NCBI GenBank assembly: GCA_027943335.1
Contig: BSBK01002054.1
Span: 260,501-324,500, forward strand
DNA: 64,000 bases
Direction of reading: 5' to 3'
From: Chamaecyparis obtusa
Taxonomy: Eukaryota > Streptophyta > Pinopsida > Cupressales > Cupressaceae
The translations under genes and the position numbers were made by a program. The notes under the pieces are model-generated. The model was not told the DNA's origin and searched no databases. It saw nothing but the letters and a program-made list of their open reading frames with translations. Positions 12,054-23,138 of the stretch are shown piece after piece. How positions within the stretch are numbered: position 1 is the stretch's first letter; every line of letters begins with the position of its first letter.

Positions 12054-12690
12054 GATTTGAAGTTTTTGGAGGTGATTGAAGGTTTATAGAACCATGCACT
12101 GATTCTATACACCCATCCTTAACCACTCATAGAGTAAACCAAGCCTAATCTGGCCAATTAGGTCTATGTATTGTGTGTGGGTTAAGTATTATAGGAGTAG
12201 AGTTAGTTCTTGGAGATTTGGGGATCTTTGAAATTTCCAAAAGGGTACTCAAATATGTCCTTTTTTTACTAGGATCATCTAAAGTAGAATGTTGCACACC
12301 AAAAACCAGTTGGGAAGATCTACTAGGATTTGTAGGTGAAGTTGTGTCTAGAGCATTGTGGGTGTTGGGGGATCAATTTAGGAGTTGATTCTCTCTTCAT
12401 ATAGATCAAATAAGTTTTTAAAACCCTTAAGTTGGATATAGAACATCACTGGTGAATTTTTCCATAATTTGCCCAAAATAGGGAAAGTGTCCCTAAGTCT
12501 TCAAATTGGTAAAGTTGGTGAAAGACCTTAGGGTGTTGAGAAAAGGTTGTAGAAAGGTCTAGACATCCCTACTTGGTTGATATACTCCATATCCCAATGT
12601 TAGTGAAATTTTTTAGTGTCAAAATCTAATTGGAGGATTTGTGTAGGAGGTAGATCACTTCCTAGCATTCTTGTTGTGTTCTCTACATCA
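12054..12690 (+). repeat. Chromovirus A 5' LTR, 3' portion
   Basis: Homologous to 24092-24732 and, up to its interruption, to 18306-18606. It ends CTCTACATCA directly before the primer binding site. The 5' part of this LTR lies beyond X1 and the Tat-like element, outside the window. Confidence 0.85.
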
Positions 12691-12692
12691 AG

Positions 12693-12705
12693 TGGTATCA
12701 GATCC
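12693..12705 (+). promoter_or_regulatory. Primer binding site (initiator tRNA-Met)
   Basis: TGGTATCAGATCC follows the LTR end by two bases. TGGTATCAGA matches the complement of the 3' end of plant initiator methionine tRNA, the usual primer of Ty3/gypsy and copia elements. Confidence 0.85.
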
Positions 12706-12772
12706 CTAGTACTATTCTTGGGAAGGAACTTGAACCATCAAAGAGTAGGGTGATGATGAAATCACATCAAGA

Positions 12773-13846
12773 GTGACCAATGTGGAATTGGCCAATATTG
12801 TGAGGGAGCAAGCCGCTAGGAGTAGAAGGCTTGAAGCAGAATTGGAAAGGTTAAAGAGAAACCAAGGGAGAAGTGTTGCTAAGGATTTTGATGAAGAAGA
12901 AGAGGCTCCCATACCAGAAAGAGGAGATGTGTCTACAAATCAAAGACCTCTCCTAGAAGCCCTAGAAAGGGTAGGAAGGAAGGACAAATGTGGCATTCTC
13001 ATGTTTCTTGGAAAGATGATTCTAGAGGATTGCATGGACTGGATTGAAGTAGTAGAAAACTACTTTGAATGTGAGGAAGTATCTAAAAGCCAAAGAGTGA
13101 GGTTAGATAAGTCTAAGATTAAGGTTTTAGCCCTTAGTTGGGGGAACTTATTGAAAAATGAAAGAGTAGAAGAAGGGAAGAATCCAATCAGCACTTGGAA
13201 GAAGATGATGATGGAGATAAAGAAGCAATTTGTGCCAGAGGACTATGAAGTCACACTCCATAAAAAGTTACAAAATCTGAAACAAAAAGACCTTGATGTG
13301 AGTAGCTACATTGAAGAATTTTATAGGATGACCCTAAAAGCCAAAGTCCCTGAGAATGAAAAACAAAAACTTGCAAGATATCTCAATGGGATTAAATATA
13401 GTAAACAAGATGAGTTGAGTTTGTTCAATCCTAAATCAATACACAAGTGTTTCCAAATGGCACTTAGAATTGAGGAAAAATAAATAAGGAAATGAGATCA
13501 AAATAATAGAGGAATGGGAAATAACTTTAGAGGAAGGGGTAGGTTCCAAGGAAGAGGTTCATCACCAAGGCCTCAAGGAGAATCAAGCCATCAAGAATCA
13601 GAGAGAGACTCTAATCCTAGAAGAAATTTCAAAGGTGGAAGAGGAAATGGTAGAGGAAGGTCCAGAGGGAGAAGTTCACATGTGTTCACAGGTAGATCTT
13701 TCACCTGCAATCAGATTGGTCACCAATCCTTTAGGTGTCCGGAGAAGGCAAGCACTAGTGCAAGTTGCCAAGGAGGAGAAAGGAGAGTGCAACTTGCTCA
13801 AGAAGAAGACTTTCAAAGAATGACATCATACCACACTACCTTTTAA
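12773..13846 (+). pseudogene. gag: Chromovirus A gag
   Basis: Capsid/nucleocapsid precursor. The frame at 12773-13483 (236 aa) starts MTNVELANIV, has a helical N-terminus and a retrotransposon Gag core with WIEVVENYFECEEVS and VSSYIEEFYRMTLKA, and stops TAA after ALRIEEK. The second frame, 13514-13846, is an Arg/Gly-rich basic region followed by a zinc-knuckle remnant CNQIGHQSFRC in which the first CxxC cysteine is missing. The interruption between the two frames and the lost cysteine show decay. Start is the first ATG after the PBS in the Gag frame. Confidence 0.8.
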
Positions 13847-13859
13847 ATTCCTACAGCAC

Positions 13860-14230
13860 CTAAAAAAGGAGAGTGTATCATGTTCAACAAAACCCTCTTG
13901 AAGATGCTTATCAACAAGGAACCGCCACAAAGAAAGTCCCTCTTAAAAACTTCTTGTAAGGTAAATGGCAAGGTGTGTAAAGTTATTGTTGATTCTAGCT
14001 CCACTGATAATTTGGCTTCCATGGAGATGATAGAAAATCTTGGGTTGAAGTGATGCCACATCCAAACCCTTATAAGGTATCATGGCTAAGTAAAGACCAA
14101 CAGAACCTAGTTGATGAGCAATGTTGGGTAGATTTTCATATTAGGGAGTATAAGGATAAGGTTTTGTGTGAAGTTGTGGCCATGGATGCATGTCATCTCC
14201 TATTAGGGAGACCTTGACAATATGACACCA
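13860..14230 (+). pseudogene. pro: Chromovirus A aspartic protease
   Basis: Cleaves the element's polyprotein when active. Visible is IVDSSSTDNLAS near 13985-14020, where the retroviral-type active site DSG has become DSS (an AGC codon, one G-to-A step from GGC). TGA at 14052-14054 interrupts the frame after ENLGLK. Downstream, HLLLGRP is followed by TGA at 14215-14217, where Trp is expected before QYD. Confidence 0.75.
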
Positions 14231-14249
14231 ATGCTCAACATTATGGAAG

Positions 14250-15135
14250 GAGCAATGTGTATACCCTAGTCAAAAATGGCATAACTTTTGACAAGACACC
14301 TTTACTAGATGATAGCAAGGATAGGGCTTTGACTAGTATTGTAATGTTGGTGGGTGAAAAGGAGTTTATGAAAGTTCTTAAGGAGAAAGAGACACCATGT
14401 TTTTACATCATTGTAAAGCCCAAAGAGGAATCCCAAAAGAATCCAAAAGGTGAGGAAATAAGGAGCAGTGTTGGTCCTAGGGAAGTACAAGAGCTATTGT
14501 ATAAGTATAAGGGGATAGTTACAGACAGTAGTAGGAATCTTTTCCACCAAGGAGGGAGATTAGCCATTGTATTGGCCTCATCCCCGGTGCCACATTTCCC
14601 AATAAGGCTTCCTATAAGTTAACCCCTGAACAAAATGTAGAGGTAGTAAGAAGAATCCAAGGATTGTTGGAGAAGGGCTTCATTAGAAAGAGTATCACTC
14701 CTTGTGCAGTTCCAGTAGTCTTAGCCCCCAAGAAAGAAGGCACATAGAGATTATGCACAAACTCTAGATCCATCAACAGGATCACTATCCGATATAGGTT
14801 TTCAATGCCAAGAATGGAAGACTTGATGGACTATTTGGGAGGGGAAAGGTGTTATTCCAAAATTGACTTCAAAAGTGGCTACCATTGAATCCAAATCAAA
14901 GAGGGGGATGAGTGGAAGATAGCTTTCAGTACTAATGAAGGATTATTTGAATGGGTTGTTATGCCTTTTTGTCTTTCTAATGCACCAAGTACATTCATGA
15001 GACTCATGAATGAAGTTCTCAAACCTTTCATTAACTACTTTTTTGTTGTTTATTTAGATGAAATTTTAATTTTTAGTAAGAATGAACATGATCATCTAAT
15101 GCATTTGGATATGGTGTTATAAAGGTTGCATGAAG
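14250..15135 (+). pseudogene. pol: Chromovirus A reverse transcriptase
   Basis: RT fingers and palm are recognisable in several frames: VQELLYKYKGIV at about 14490, FSMPRMEDLMDYL at about 14800, and SKIDFKSGYH at about 14860. The catalytic motif is YLDE at 15051-15062 instead of YLDD, so the second catalytic aspartate is lost. Stops at 14745-14747 (TAG, Trp expected), 14886-14888 (TGA, Arg expected) and 15120-15122 (TAA, Gln expected) break it, plus frameshifts. Confidence 0.85.
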
Positions 15136-15140
15136 AATAG

Positions 15141-15840
15141 TTGAGGATAAACTTGGAAAAGTGTGTGTTCCTACAAGAAGAGCTTGTGTTCCTTGGATTT
15201 GTCATCTCAAAAGGTAACTTGAAGATGGATCCCTCCAAGGTAGAAGCCATTTTTAATTGGTCAACTCCAAAGTCTGCCAATGAGGTAAAGCATTTTCATA
15301 GACTTGTTAATTTTTATAGGAAGTTCATTAAGAATTTCAGTGGGGTAAGTGCACTAATGATTGATACCATAAAGGGGGGTAGAAAATGTAACTTTTTTTG
15401 GACTGATGATGCACAAAAATCCTTTGAGTACTTGAAAGCAAGGATTGCACAACAACCTATATTAGTTCTTCCTAATTTTCACAAGATTTTTACCATAGAA
15501 TGTGATGCAAGCAAGAGAGCCATTAGTTTTGTCTAGAGCGAAGAGGGAAGGCTTCTGGAATTATTTAGTGAGAAACTAAATGAGAGAAAGAAAAAAATAT
15601 TTTACCTATGATTTAGAATTGTATGCTATGGTCAAATATGTAAGGAAATGGAGGCATTATCTATTACCACAGGATTTTGTTGTTTATACTAACAACCATG
15701 CCTTGAGTTTTCACAATAGATGGGAGAAACTGAACCATGGGCATTTGAAATGGATGGAATATCTCCAAGCCTTCACTTTCACCATCAAGCATAAGAATCA
15801 ATAACCTAAAAAGGTTGTTGATGCCCTCAGTAGGAGGAGT
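15141..15840 (+). pseudogene. pol: Chromovirus A RNase H region
   Basis: Continuation of RT thumb and RNase H: INLEKCVFLQEELVFLGFVIS, FYRKFIKNFSG, then IECDASKRAI, AMVKYVRKWRHYLLP and FVVYTNNHALSF, where NN replaces the expected TDN aspartate. Ends with the hinge TFTIKHKN. Stops at 15534-15536 and near 15802. The corresponding part of copy B begins at about 21275. Confidence 0.85.
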
Positions 15841-17136
15841 TTGACCATTCAATCAATCCAGTTGGAGAGTGTGTGTATCTCATCCTTGAAGGACATGTAC
15901 TTAGGAGATGAAGACTTCAAAGAATCCTATTATGTTTCTAAAGATTTAGGAGATAGGTATCACACTGAGTTTGCAAAATTTATCAATCAAGAAGGGTTTC
16001 TTTTCAAAGGAAGTCATCTTTGCATACCTATGTTCTCAATGAGGGAGAATATTATTAAAGAAAAATAGTGTGGCAGTTTGTCAAGGCACTTTGGGATAGG
16101 CAAGACACTTGATTTAGTGAAGAGGTTCTATTTATGGCCTAAAATGCAGTCAGATGTAAGGAGATTTGTTGAGAGTTGTCTTTCAAAAGGCCAAAGGACA
16201 TACCTCAATGCAAGGTTGTATACACCACTCCCCATCCCTGCCAAGCCTTGGGATTCTCTTAGCATGGATTTTGTTTTAGAAATGCCAAGAACCATGACTG
16301 GTTTTGACAGTAAGTATGTAGTTGTTGATAGATTTTCAAAGATGGCTCACTTTATCCCTTGTAAGACCATTCATGATGCTTCTCATATTGAAGGATTTTT
16401 TTTTCAAGGAAGTTTTCAGACTTCATAGTTTTCCCTTGTCTATCATCTCAGACAGATATCCAAATTTCCTTGGACACTTTTGGAGGACATTATGGAATGA
16501 TCTTGGTACAACTATGTCACTGACATCTACTTACCATCCTCAATCAGATGGTCAAATGGAGGTAATCAATAGATCACTTGGGAACTTGCTAAGGTGTCTC
16601 ACACAAGAACATGGTGCTACATGGGATACTATATTGGCTCAAGCATAATATTCTTATAATGATTCAGTTAATAAGAGAACTTTTTTAACTCCTTTCCAAA
16701 TTGTGTATGTAAACCATCCTAGGGGTGTTTTGGAACTGGGAGATGTGAAGGATCTAGCCAAAAGGAGTGCACTAGCAGAAGATTTTGCTGAAGTAATGAA
16801 AGATATTCATGAATAGGTCCAAGCCAAGTTGAAGCGTACCTCTATTGAGTACAAATAATATGCAAACAAGAAGAGGAGATACTTGCAATTGAAGGTGGCA
16901 TATATGGTCATGATTCATCTCAAAAAAGATAGGCTGCCTAAGGAGAAGTACACCAAGATCATGATGAAGAAACTTGTTCCTTTCAAGATTCTTAATAAGT
17001 GTGGAAATAATGCCTACAAAATTGAGTTACCTTCTCACATTGGATTATCCCCTATCTTCAATGTGTCTGACTTAAATACCTATAAAGGCCCTGTTAATGA
17101 TTTTTGTGTTGCAGGTGAAGAAGATTCTCAATAGGG
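15841..17136 (+). pseudogene. pol: Chromovirus A integrase
   Basis: Integrase of the element. Seen: zinc region with SRHFGIGKTLDLVKRFYLWP, core with SMDFVLEMP (first Asp), FSKMAHFIPCKTIHDASHI, IISDRYPNFLGHFW (second Asp) and STYHPQSDGQMEVINR (Glu). A frame change occurs at an eight-T run near 16395. Stops include TAG 16066-16068 and TAG 16814-16816; the latter is also present in copy B. The C-terminal part at 16883-17134 carries HIGLSPIFNVSDLNTYKG, the usual end of gypsy integrases before a chromodomain. Confidence 0.88.
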
Positions 17137-17346
17137 GATGGAGATGAAAGACTTTCTCACACCATCCACCCTGGAGATTGAGTGTATCCTAGATAAGAGG
17201 GTAAGAAAGTGGACAAGAAGGACTACAATCTATGAATACTTGGTCAAGTGGAAATAGAAACCCCTGGAAGATGCTATTTGGATGACACCTGAAGCCATTA
17301 AGAAGGTTGGATTTAATATGGAAGACCTCCCAACTCAAGAGACTTG
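17137..17346 (+). pseudogene. Chromovirus A chromodomain
   Basis: Frame after the TAG of integrase: ECILDKRVRKWTRRTT, EYLVKWK, stop TAG at 17255-17257, then PLEDAIWMTPEAI, ending in a TGA after QET. EYLVKWK...EDAxW is the chromodomain signature, placing the element among chromoviruses, where this domain directs integration to specific chromatin. In copy B the position of the TAG is CAA (Gln) at 23015-23017, so the stop arose here after the copies separated. Confidence 0.8.
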
Positions 17347-17368
17347 AGTTATTTTGTCTTGAGGAGTA

Positions 17369-18606
17369 TGGTGCATGGCACCCAAGGCAACATCCTTGAT
17401 GTCCTTTATGTTTTTGTTTTTTTTTAATTTGTAATAAGTTGTATGGATCCTAGAGATCATCCCTCTTTTGTGTGGATCCAATTTGTGTGGTCAAGGATCC
17501 CTAAGGCATGCCTATAAGCCTTGGGATGTCTTATTCCACTTGGATCATAGGTTTCTAAGTGATAGGTGAGAAAGGTAATTTAAGTGGTTTAGATGTTTTA
17601 GAAATGATTTAAATGATTTCCAATCATTTAGATAATATTTGGATACCTTCATAGGATAAGTTCATGTTTTAAATCCATAGGTGTGCAAGATTGCAAAAGT
17701 TGCAAAAAATTTGTAAAACTTGCTTGAGCAACTTTTCAAAAGTTGCTCGAGAAGTTCAAAATAAGTTGCCAATGATCACAATTATTCATGGACAGGTTGT
17801 AACTCATTTTTTAACATATTTAACCATGCTAAGACCTCTCCAAGGGGTTATCAATTGTAATTTGACATTTGGATGCAACTTGAATGAAAACCCACCATTT
17901 TCCTGTGATATGTCTATCTAGTACGGTCATGTATGGAGAGTTATGAAAAAATAAATGACATGTTTGTAAATCCTCTTGAATCTATATTATAATGTAGTTG
18001 GATTGATCTCAATTGGATCTGTGAGGCTAAAGTTGCAAGAAAGTTTGTGGAAGCAATCAAGGAAGAAGTCTAATTTAGGCTTGTCATACAAATGGAGTCC
18101 TAACTTGCAATTTCACTGGTGGAATCCCTTAACCACTTGGGAAATGCAATTTAGGTATGTAAAATACATTATTCCTAAAGCCTTAGATAGGATATGGCGG
18201 TCTGAAGGGTTTTGCACCAAGCCCTAGGCTGAATATCTCAATGTATTCAGCCAATCAGATGTATGAAAGGGTGTGCAATCAATTGATCTGATTGATGTGA
18301 TCAGTTTGGAAGTCAATTTGAAGTGTTTGAAGTTGATTAAATGTTTATAGAACCCTGTACCGGTTCTATGCACCCATCCTTAACCACTCATAGAGTAAAC
18401 CAAACCTAATCTAGCCAATTTAGTCTATGTGGGTTAAGTGTTGCAGGAGTAGAGTCAATTCTTGGGGATTTGGGGATCTTTGAAACATCCAAAAGGATAC
18501 TCAAATCTTTCCTTTGTTTTCCTAGGATCATCTGGAGTAGAAGATTGCACACCGAAAACCAGTTGGGAAGACCTACTAGGATTTGTAGGTGAAGTTGTGT
18601 CTGGAA
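17369..18606 (+). repeat. Chromovirus A 3' LTR, interrupted by X2
   Basis: Starts after the purine-rich TTGAGGAGTA, either at TGGTGC (17369) or at TGATGT (17397, which mirrors the ACATCA end). It aligns base for base with 23139 onward in copy B. It is broken at GTCTGGA, where X2 begins; the rest of the LTR (homologous to about 12345-12690) is absent here. Confidence 0.8.
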
Positions 18607-21272
18607 TGTAATGCCCAAAAACTACTAGGTCAAAACACAACCAAAAACAACAAACAATAAGATAGAATTCTAATTCTATCTGGAAAACAATAAATAAGGA
18701 TCCATTAAATGGATTAAAATTTAAACTAAAACTTCTTTCTTAATAATACAAAAAATCAGGAAAATTAAAATTTCATCCTAGGTAAAATAGAATCCACAAT
18801 AATAGTTGAATATGTTCTTTACTAGCTTTGCACTAAGTATACTATAGTATAACCATCTTCTAATTTTCAGTCCTTTTCTAATAGCAACTGAGATTTAACT
18901 TCCAAATTTAAATAAAAGATTAATCTCCTTATAGAAACCTCCATTTGAAAATTAAAGCAATAATTCTATTATCTTTCAAATACAATTTTGGTTTTCAAAT
19001 ACATAAAGTACATTGTAATTTTCAAGATAATTCAGAGTTGAAAAAAAATCATCTTAAGTCTTTTACACAATTCCTCTTTTCAACATAATTATAATTATAC
19101 AAACTTTCCAAAAAAATCATATACAACAGAATTACAATGTAACATTCCTTTTAAATTGCTTCTTTTATTTTGAATAGTCTACAAAGTTCCTTTCTTGAAC
19201 AACACTACTTCAAACTTGAAACTTCAACATTTCACCATTCAAGCAAAAACCTGCAACACAAAAGCATCTACTACATGACCATGGAGGCTCACCTCCTAGC
19301 CTAGGCCATTTCATGGCCACCCCTGAGCTAGGGGAAACAAGAATGGATGGGAAACAAACATGCAACACACACACATTTAATATTCATTCCACAATTGGTA
19401 CAGAACATACACATTTTACTCCCTTACCCAAGCTTTCACATAGGATCATAATTAGATCCTTAAATGGGTGAAGGTGGAAACTTCTCATATGGAGATGCCT
19501 TACTCATACAAATCAGGTATTATAATTCATTCTTACACGCCTTCACAAGGCTCTTTCCCAACATACTAGCCCATCACAAGAGCATCAAACACATCCCTTA
19601 TGGCCCCCAAACTAAAACATAAGTAGGCTTCAAGGATGCTCATACATCCAAGCTCTCAAACACATGGATTTCCCAACTAAGCCCTTCACCCCAAGACATT
19701 CTCAAATCCACCCAAGAATGAGAATTATCTTGCACACCCACAACACATTACAAAGCAAGAAAGTAGAGAAAGAGTAAAATTCATATGAACACAATGAAAC
19801 TAAACATCACAAAATTCTCACAATAGATTTGTCTTCACAATACAATTACATAAACATAAACATGATAGATCCACCAACCTTTTTCTTAAGAAATGGCAAT
19901 GGAGGATTGTAGAAGAGCTATCCCTTTCCTTCACTTCTTAAGACTCTAGTTTCTCCAACTCTAAACTTCCATAGTGTAGAAGTATCTACTTCCTTGTCTC
20001 TTTTCCCAAAGACTCTAAAACATTCATCTCTCCTACCCTCATCCCAAGGTAAGTTAAGTTTCTAGATCGTTGCTAACTATCCACTTTCCCTTTGCTATAG
20101 AAATGGGATGCAATTCAAAACATGGGAAAGAGATGTATCCTAGAAGGCATTTTCAAATTCGTTATTACCAAAGATGGCCCATTTAGAGAGGTAATATAGA
20201 AGTCTAGGGAAGTGAAAAGCATAAAAATTGGCCCCCTAACCCATGCACATGGCTTGGGGCACTAAAAACCAACTCTAACTACACCATAGGACTCCATATA
20301 ACCCTACAAAAATCTTAGTAAAATTTACATCAGAAAATAGAACCATGATGACCTAAACCTTGATTTTCTAAACCACTAACCAAGTCTAGGGATACACAAG
20401 ATAACCTAAGGAAGAGGTAGGGTCCACATTCCACTTAATTATGTCATCACACCACAATAGTGTCAAGTGACACCTCACAAAAGTACACATCACATTACAC
20501 ACTTGGCGTGCCTAGTGGATATTTAACATTTATATTTACATAATAAAATTTTCATCAAATTATGCATTTACAAACATTTACAACATCATTCATACATGCA
20601 TCACATTTATGAAATAAAATCACGTAACAATGAGGTCATTCTCTTCTTAGAGCCGACATTGGTTTCAAACTGATCTCACATAGATCCATCCTTGTTTCCT
20701 CGCATTTACAACCATGGTTATAATCCTGCACACTCAATTTAGATGTCAGTATCTCATAAAATCAATGCATATATAATCATATCACACTTGATTTAGATGT
20801 CAGTATCCCATAAACTCAATGCATATATAATCATATCGAAAGTGAAATGGGATCAATAATAACATCTAAACTCAATACATAAAGAAACTGCATTTCATGA
20901 ATCATAAACATAATCCACATTATACCCTAATTCTACAAACATCGAAATGTAAATTCAATTTTCACATAAACATGTAACCCTAAGTTAATCATTGAACCAT
21001 TACACTATCAGCATTTACTATTTTATAAGATAACATAACAAATGTAGAATTTAGAATTCATATATCATAAGGTAAGCATGAAACCAATACAAGCATATAA
21101 AGAGTATGACTAACATCATCATCATATAAATCTTTAAAAATCATCTCATAAAGTCTAATGGTAGAAAGTCATAATCCAAAATGGGTCTAATGTTTCTAAA
21201 CAATGTATCATCAAGATAAACCAAGTGTCAAAACAACTGTCGAGCTAAGATGGATTGGGGTGGGACCTCACA
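18607..21272 (+). mobile_element. X2: solo-LTR-like unit inserted in the chromovirus LTR
   Basis: 2666 bases starting TGTAATGCCC and ending GGGACCTCACA, flanked by TGGAA (18602-18606) and TGGAG (21273-21277), a 5-base target duplication with one mismatch. TGTAA...CACA termini and the absence of any reading frame fit a solo LTR of a Ty3/gypsy element, though a non-autonomous element is possible. 20080-21272 is homologous to X1. Internal differences from X1 include a 54-bp tandem duplication at 20729-20836 and about 60 extra bases near 20920-20980. Confidence 0.75.
20729..20836 (+). repeat. 54-bp tandem duplication within X2
   Basis: Units 20729-20782 and 20783-20836 are nearly identical (both contain TTTAGATGTCAGTATC and GCATATATAATCATAT). 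X1 has a single copy at about 11634-11685, so the duplication is specific to X2. Confidence 0.85.
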
Positions 21273-23116
21273 TGGAGCAAGAGAGCCATTGGTGGTGTCT
21301 TGAGCCTAGAGGGAAGGCCTGTGGCATTCTTTAGTGAGAAACTAAATGAGGGAAAGAAAAATTATTCTACCTATGATTTAAAATTGCATGCTATGGTCCA
21401 ATCTTTAAGGTAAAGGAGGCATAATCTATTACCACAATATTTTGTTATTTATACTGACAACCATTCTTTGATTTTTTTTAATAGACGGGAGGAACTTAAC
21501 CATAGGCATTTGAAATGGATGGAATATCTCCAAACCTTCACTTTCACTATCAAGCATAAGAAAGGAGTGCCTAACAAGGTTGTTGATGCCCTCAGTAGGA
21601 GGAGTTTGACCATTCAAGAAATCAAGTTGGAGAGTGTGGGTATCTCTACCTTGAAGGACATGTACTTAGGGGATGAAGACTTCAAAGAAACCTATCATGT
21701 TTGTAAAGAGTTAGGAGACAGGTATCACACTGAGTTTGCAGAATTTATCATTCAAGAAGGGTTTCTTTTCAAAGGAAGTCAGCTTTGCATACCTATGTGC
21801 TCAATGAGGGAGAATATTATTAAAGAAAAACACGGTGGCAGTTTGTCAAGGCACTTTGGGATAGACAAGACACTTGATTTAGTGAAGAGGTTCTATTTTT
21901 TGCCTAAAATGTAGTCAGATGTAAGGAGATTTGTTGAGTGTTGTTTGATCTGTCAAAATTCCAAAGGACATACCTCAAATGATGGGTTGTATACACCACT
22001 GCCCATCCCTACCAAGCCTTGGGATTATGTCAACAAGGATTTTATTTTAGGACTTCCAAGAACCAAGACTGGTTTTGAAAGTGTGTATGTAGTTGTTGAT
22101 AGATTTTCAAAGATGGCTCACTTTATCCCTTGTAAGACCATTCATGATGCTTCTCATATTGTAGGCTTGTTTTTCAAGGAAGTTGTCAGACTTCATGTTT
22201 TTCCCTTGTCTATTGTCTCGAACAAAGATCCAAAGTTCCTTGGACACTTTTGGAGGACACTATGGAAGAAGCTTGGTACAAATTTTTCATTGTCATATAC
22301 TTACCATCCTCAATCAGATGGTCAAATGGAGGTAATCAATAGGTCCCTTGGGAAGTTGATAAGGTGTCTCACACAATAACATGGTGCTACATGGGATACT
22401 ATATTGTCTCAAGTAGAATATTATTATAATGATTCAGTTAACAAGAGCATTGTTCTAACTCCTTTCTAAATTGTGTATGGCAACCATCCTAGGGGTGTTT
22501 TGGCACTGGGAGATGTGAAGGATCTAACCAAAAGGAGTGCACTAGCAGAATATTTTGCTAAAGTAATGAAAGATATTCATGAATAGGTCCAAGCCAAGTC
22601 GAAGCATATCTTTGTTAAGTACAAACAATATGCAGACAAGAAGAGGAGAGACTTTCAATTCAAGGTGGGAGCTATGGTGATGATTCATCTCAAAAAGGAG
22701 AGGCTTTCTAAGGAGAATTACACCAAGATCATGATGAAGAAATTTTATCCTTTCAAGATTATTAAGAAGTGTGGGAATAATGCCTAAAAAATTGAGTTAG
22801 CTTCTCACATTGGATTATCCCCTATCTTCAATGTGGCTGACTTATATACCTATAAAGGCCCTGTTAATGATGTTTGTGTTGCGAGTGAAGAAGATTTTGA
22901 ATAGGGTATGGAGATGAAGTAATTGCTCACACCATCCACTCTGGAGATGGAGTGTATCCTAGATAAGAGGGTAAGCAAGTAGACAAGAAGGACTACATTC
23001 TATGAATACTTGGTCAAGTGGAAACAACAACCCCTGGAAGATGAAACTTAGATGACACCTGAATCCATTAAGAAGGCTCGATTTAATTTGGAAGACCCCC
23101 CAACTCAAGAGACTTG
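21273..23116 (+). pseudogene. pol: Chromovirus B pol: RNase H, integrase, chromodomain (5'-truncated)
   Basis: Homologous to 15510-17346 of copy A. It begins abruptly within RNase H (GCAAGAGAGCC at 21277-21287). Motifs: YLQTFTFTIKHKK, VDALSRRSL, SRHFGIDKTLDLVKRFYFLP, FSKMAHFIPCKTIHDASHI, STYHPQ-like YTYHPQSDGQMEVINR. The second integrase aspartate is changed (IVSNKD where copy A has IISDR). Stops: TAG 21912-21914 where copy A has CAG, TAA 22378-22380, TAG 22584-22586 shared with copy A, and TAG 23049-23051 where copy A has TGG. The chromodomain is recognisable at 22940-23070. No gag, protease or RT is present in this copy. Confidence 0.88.
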
Positions 23117-23138
23117 AGTTATTTTTTCTTGAGGAGTA

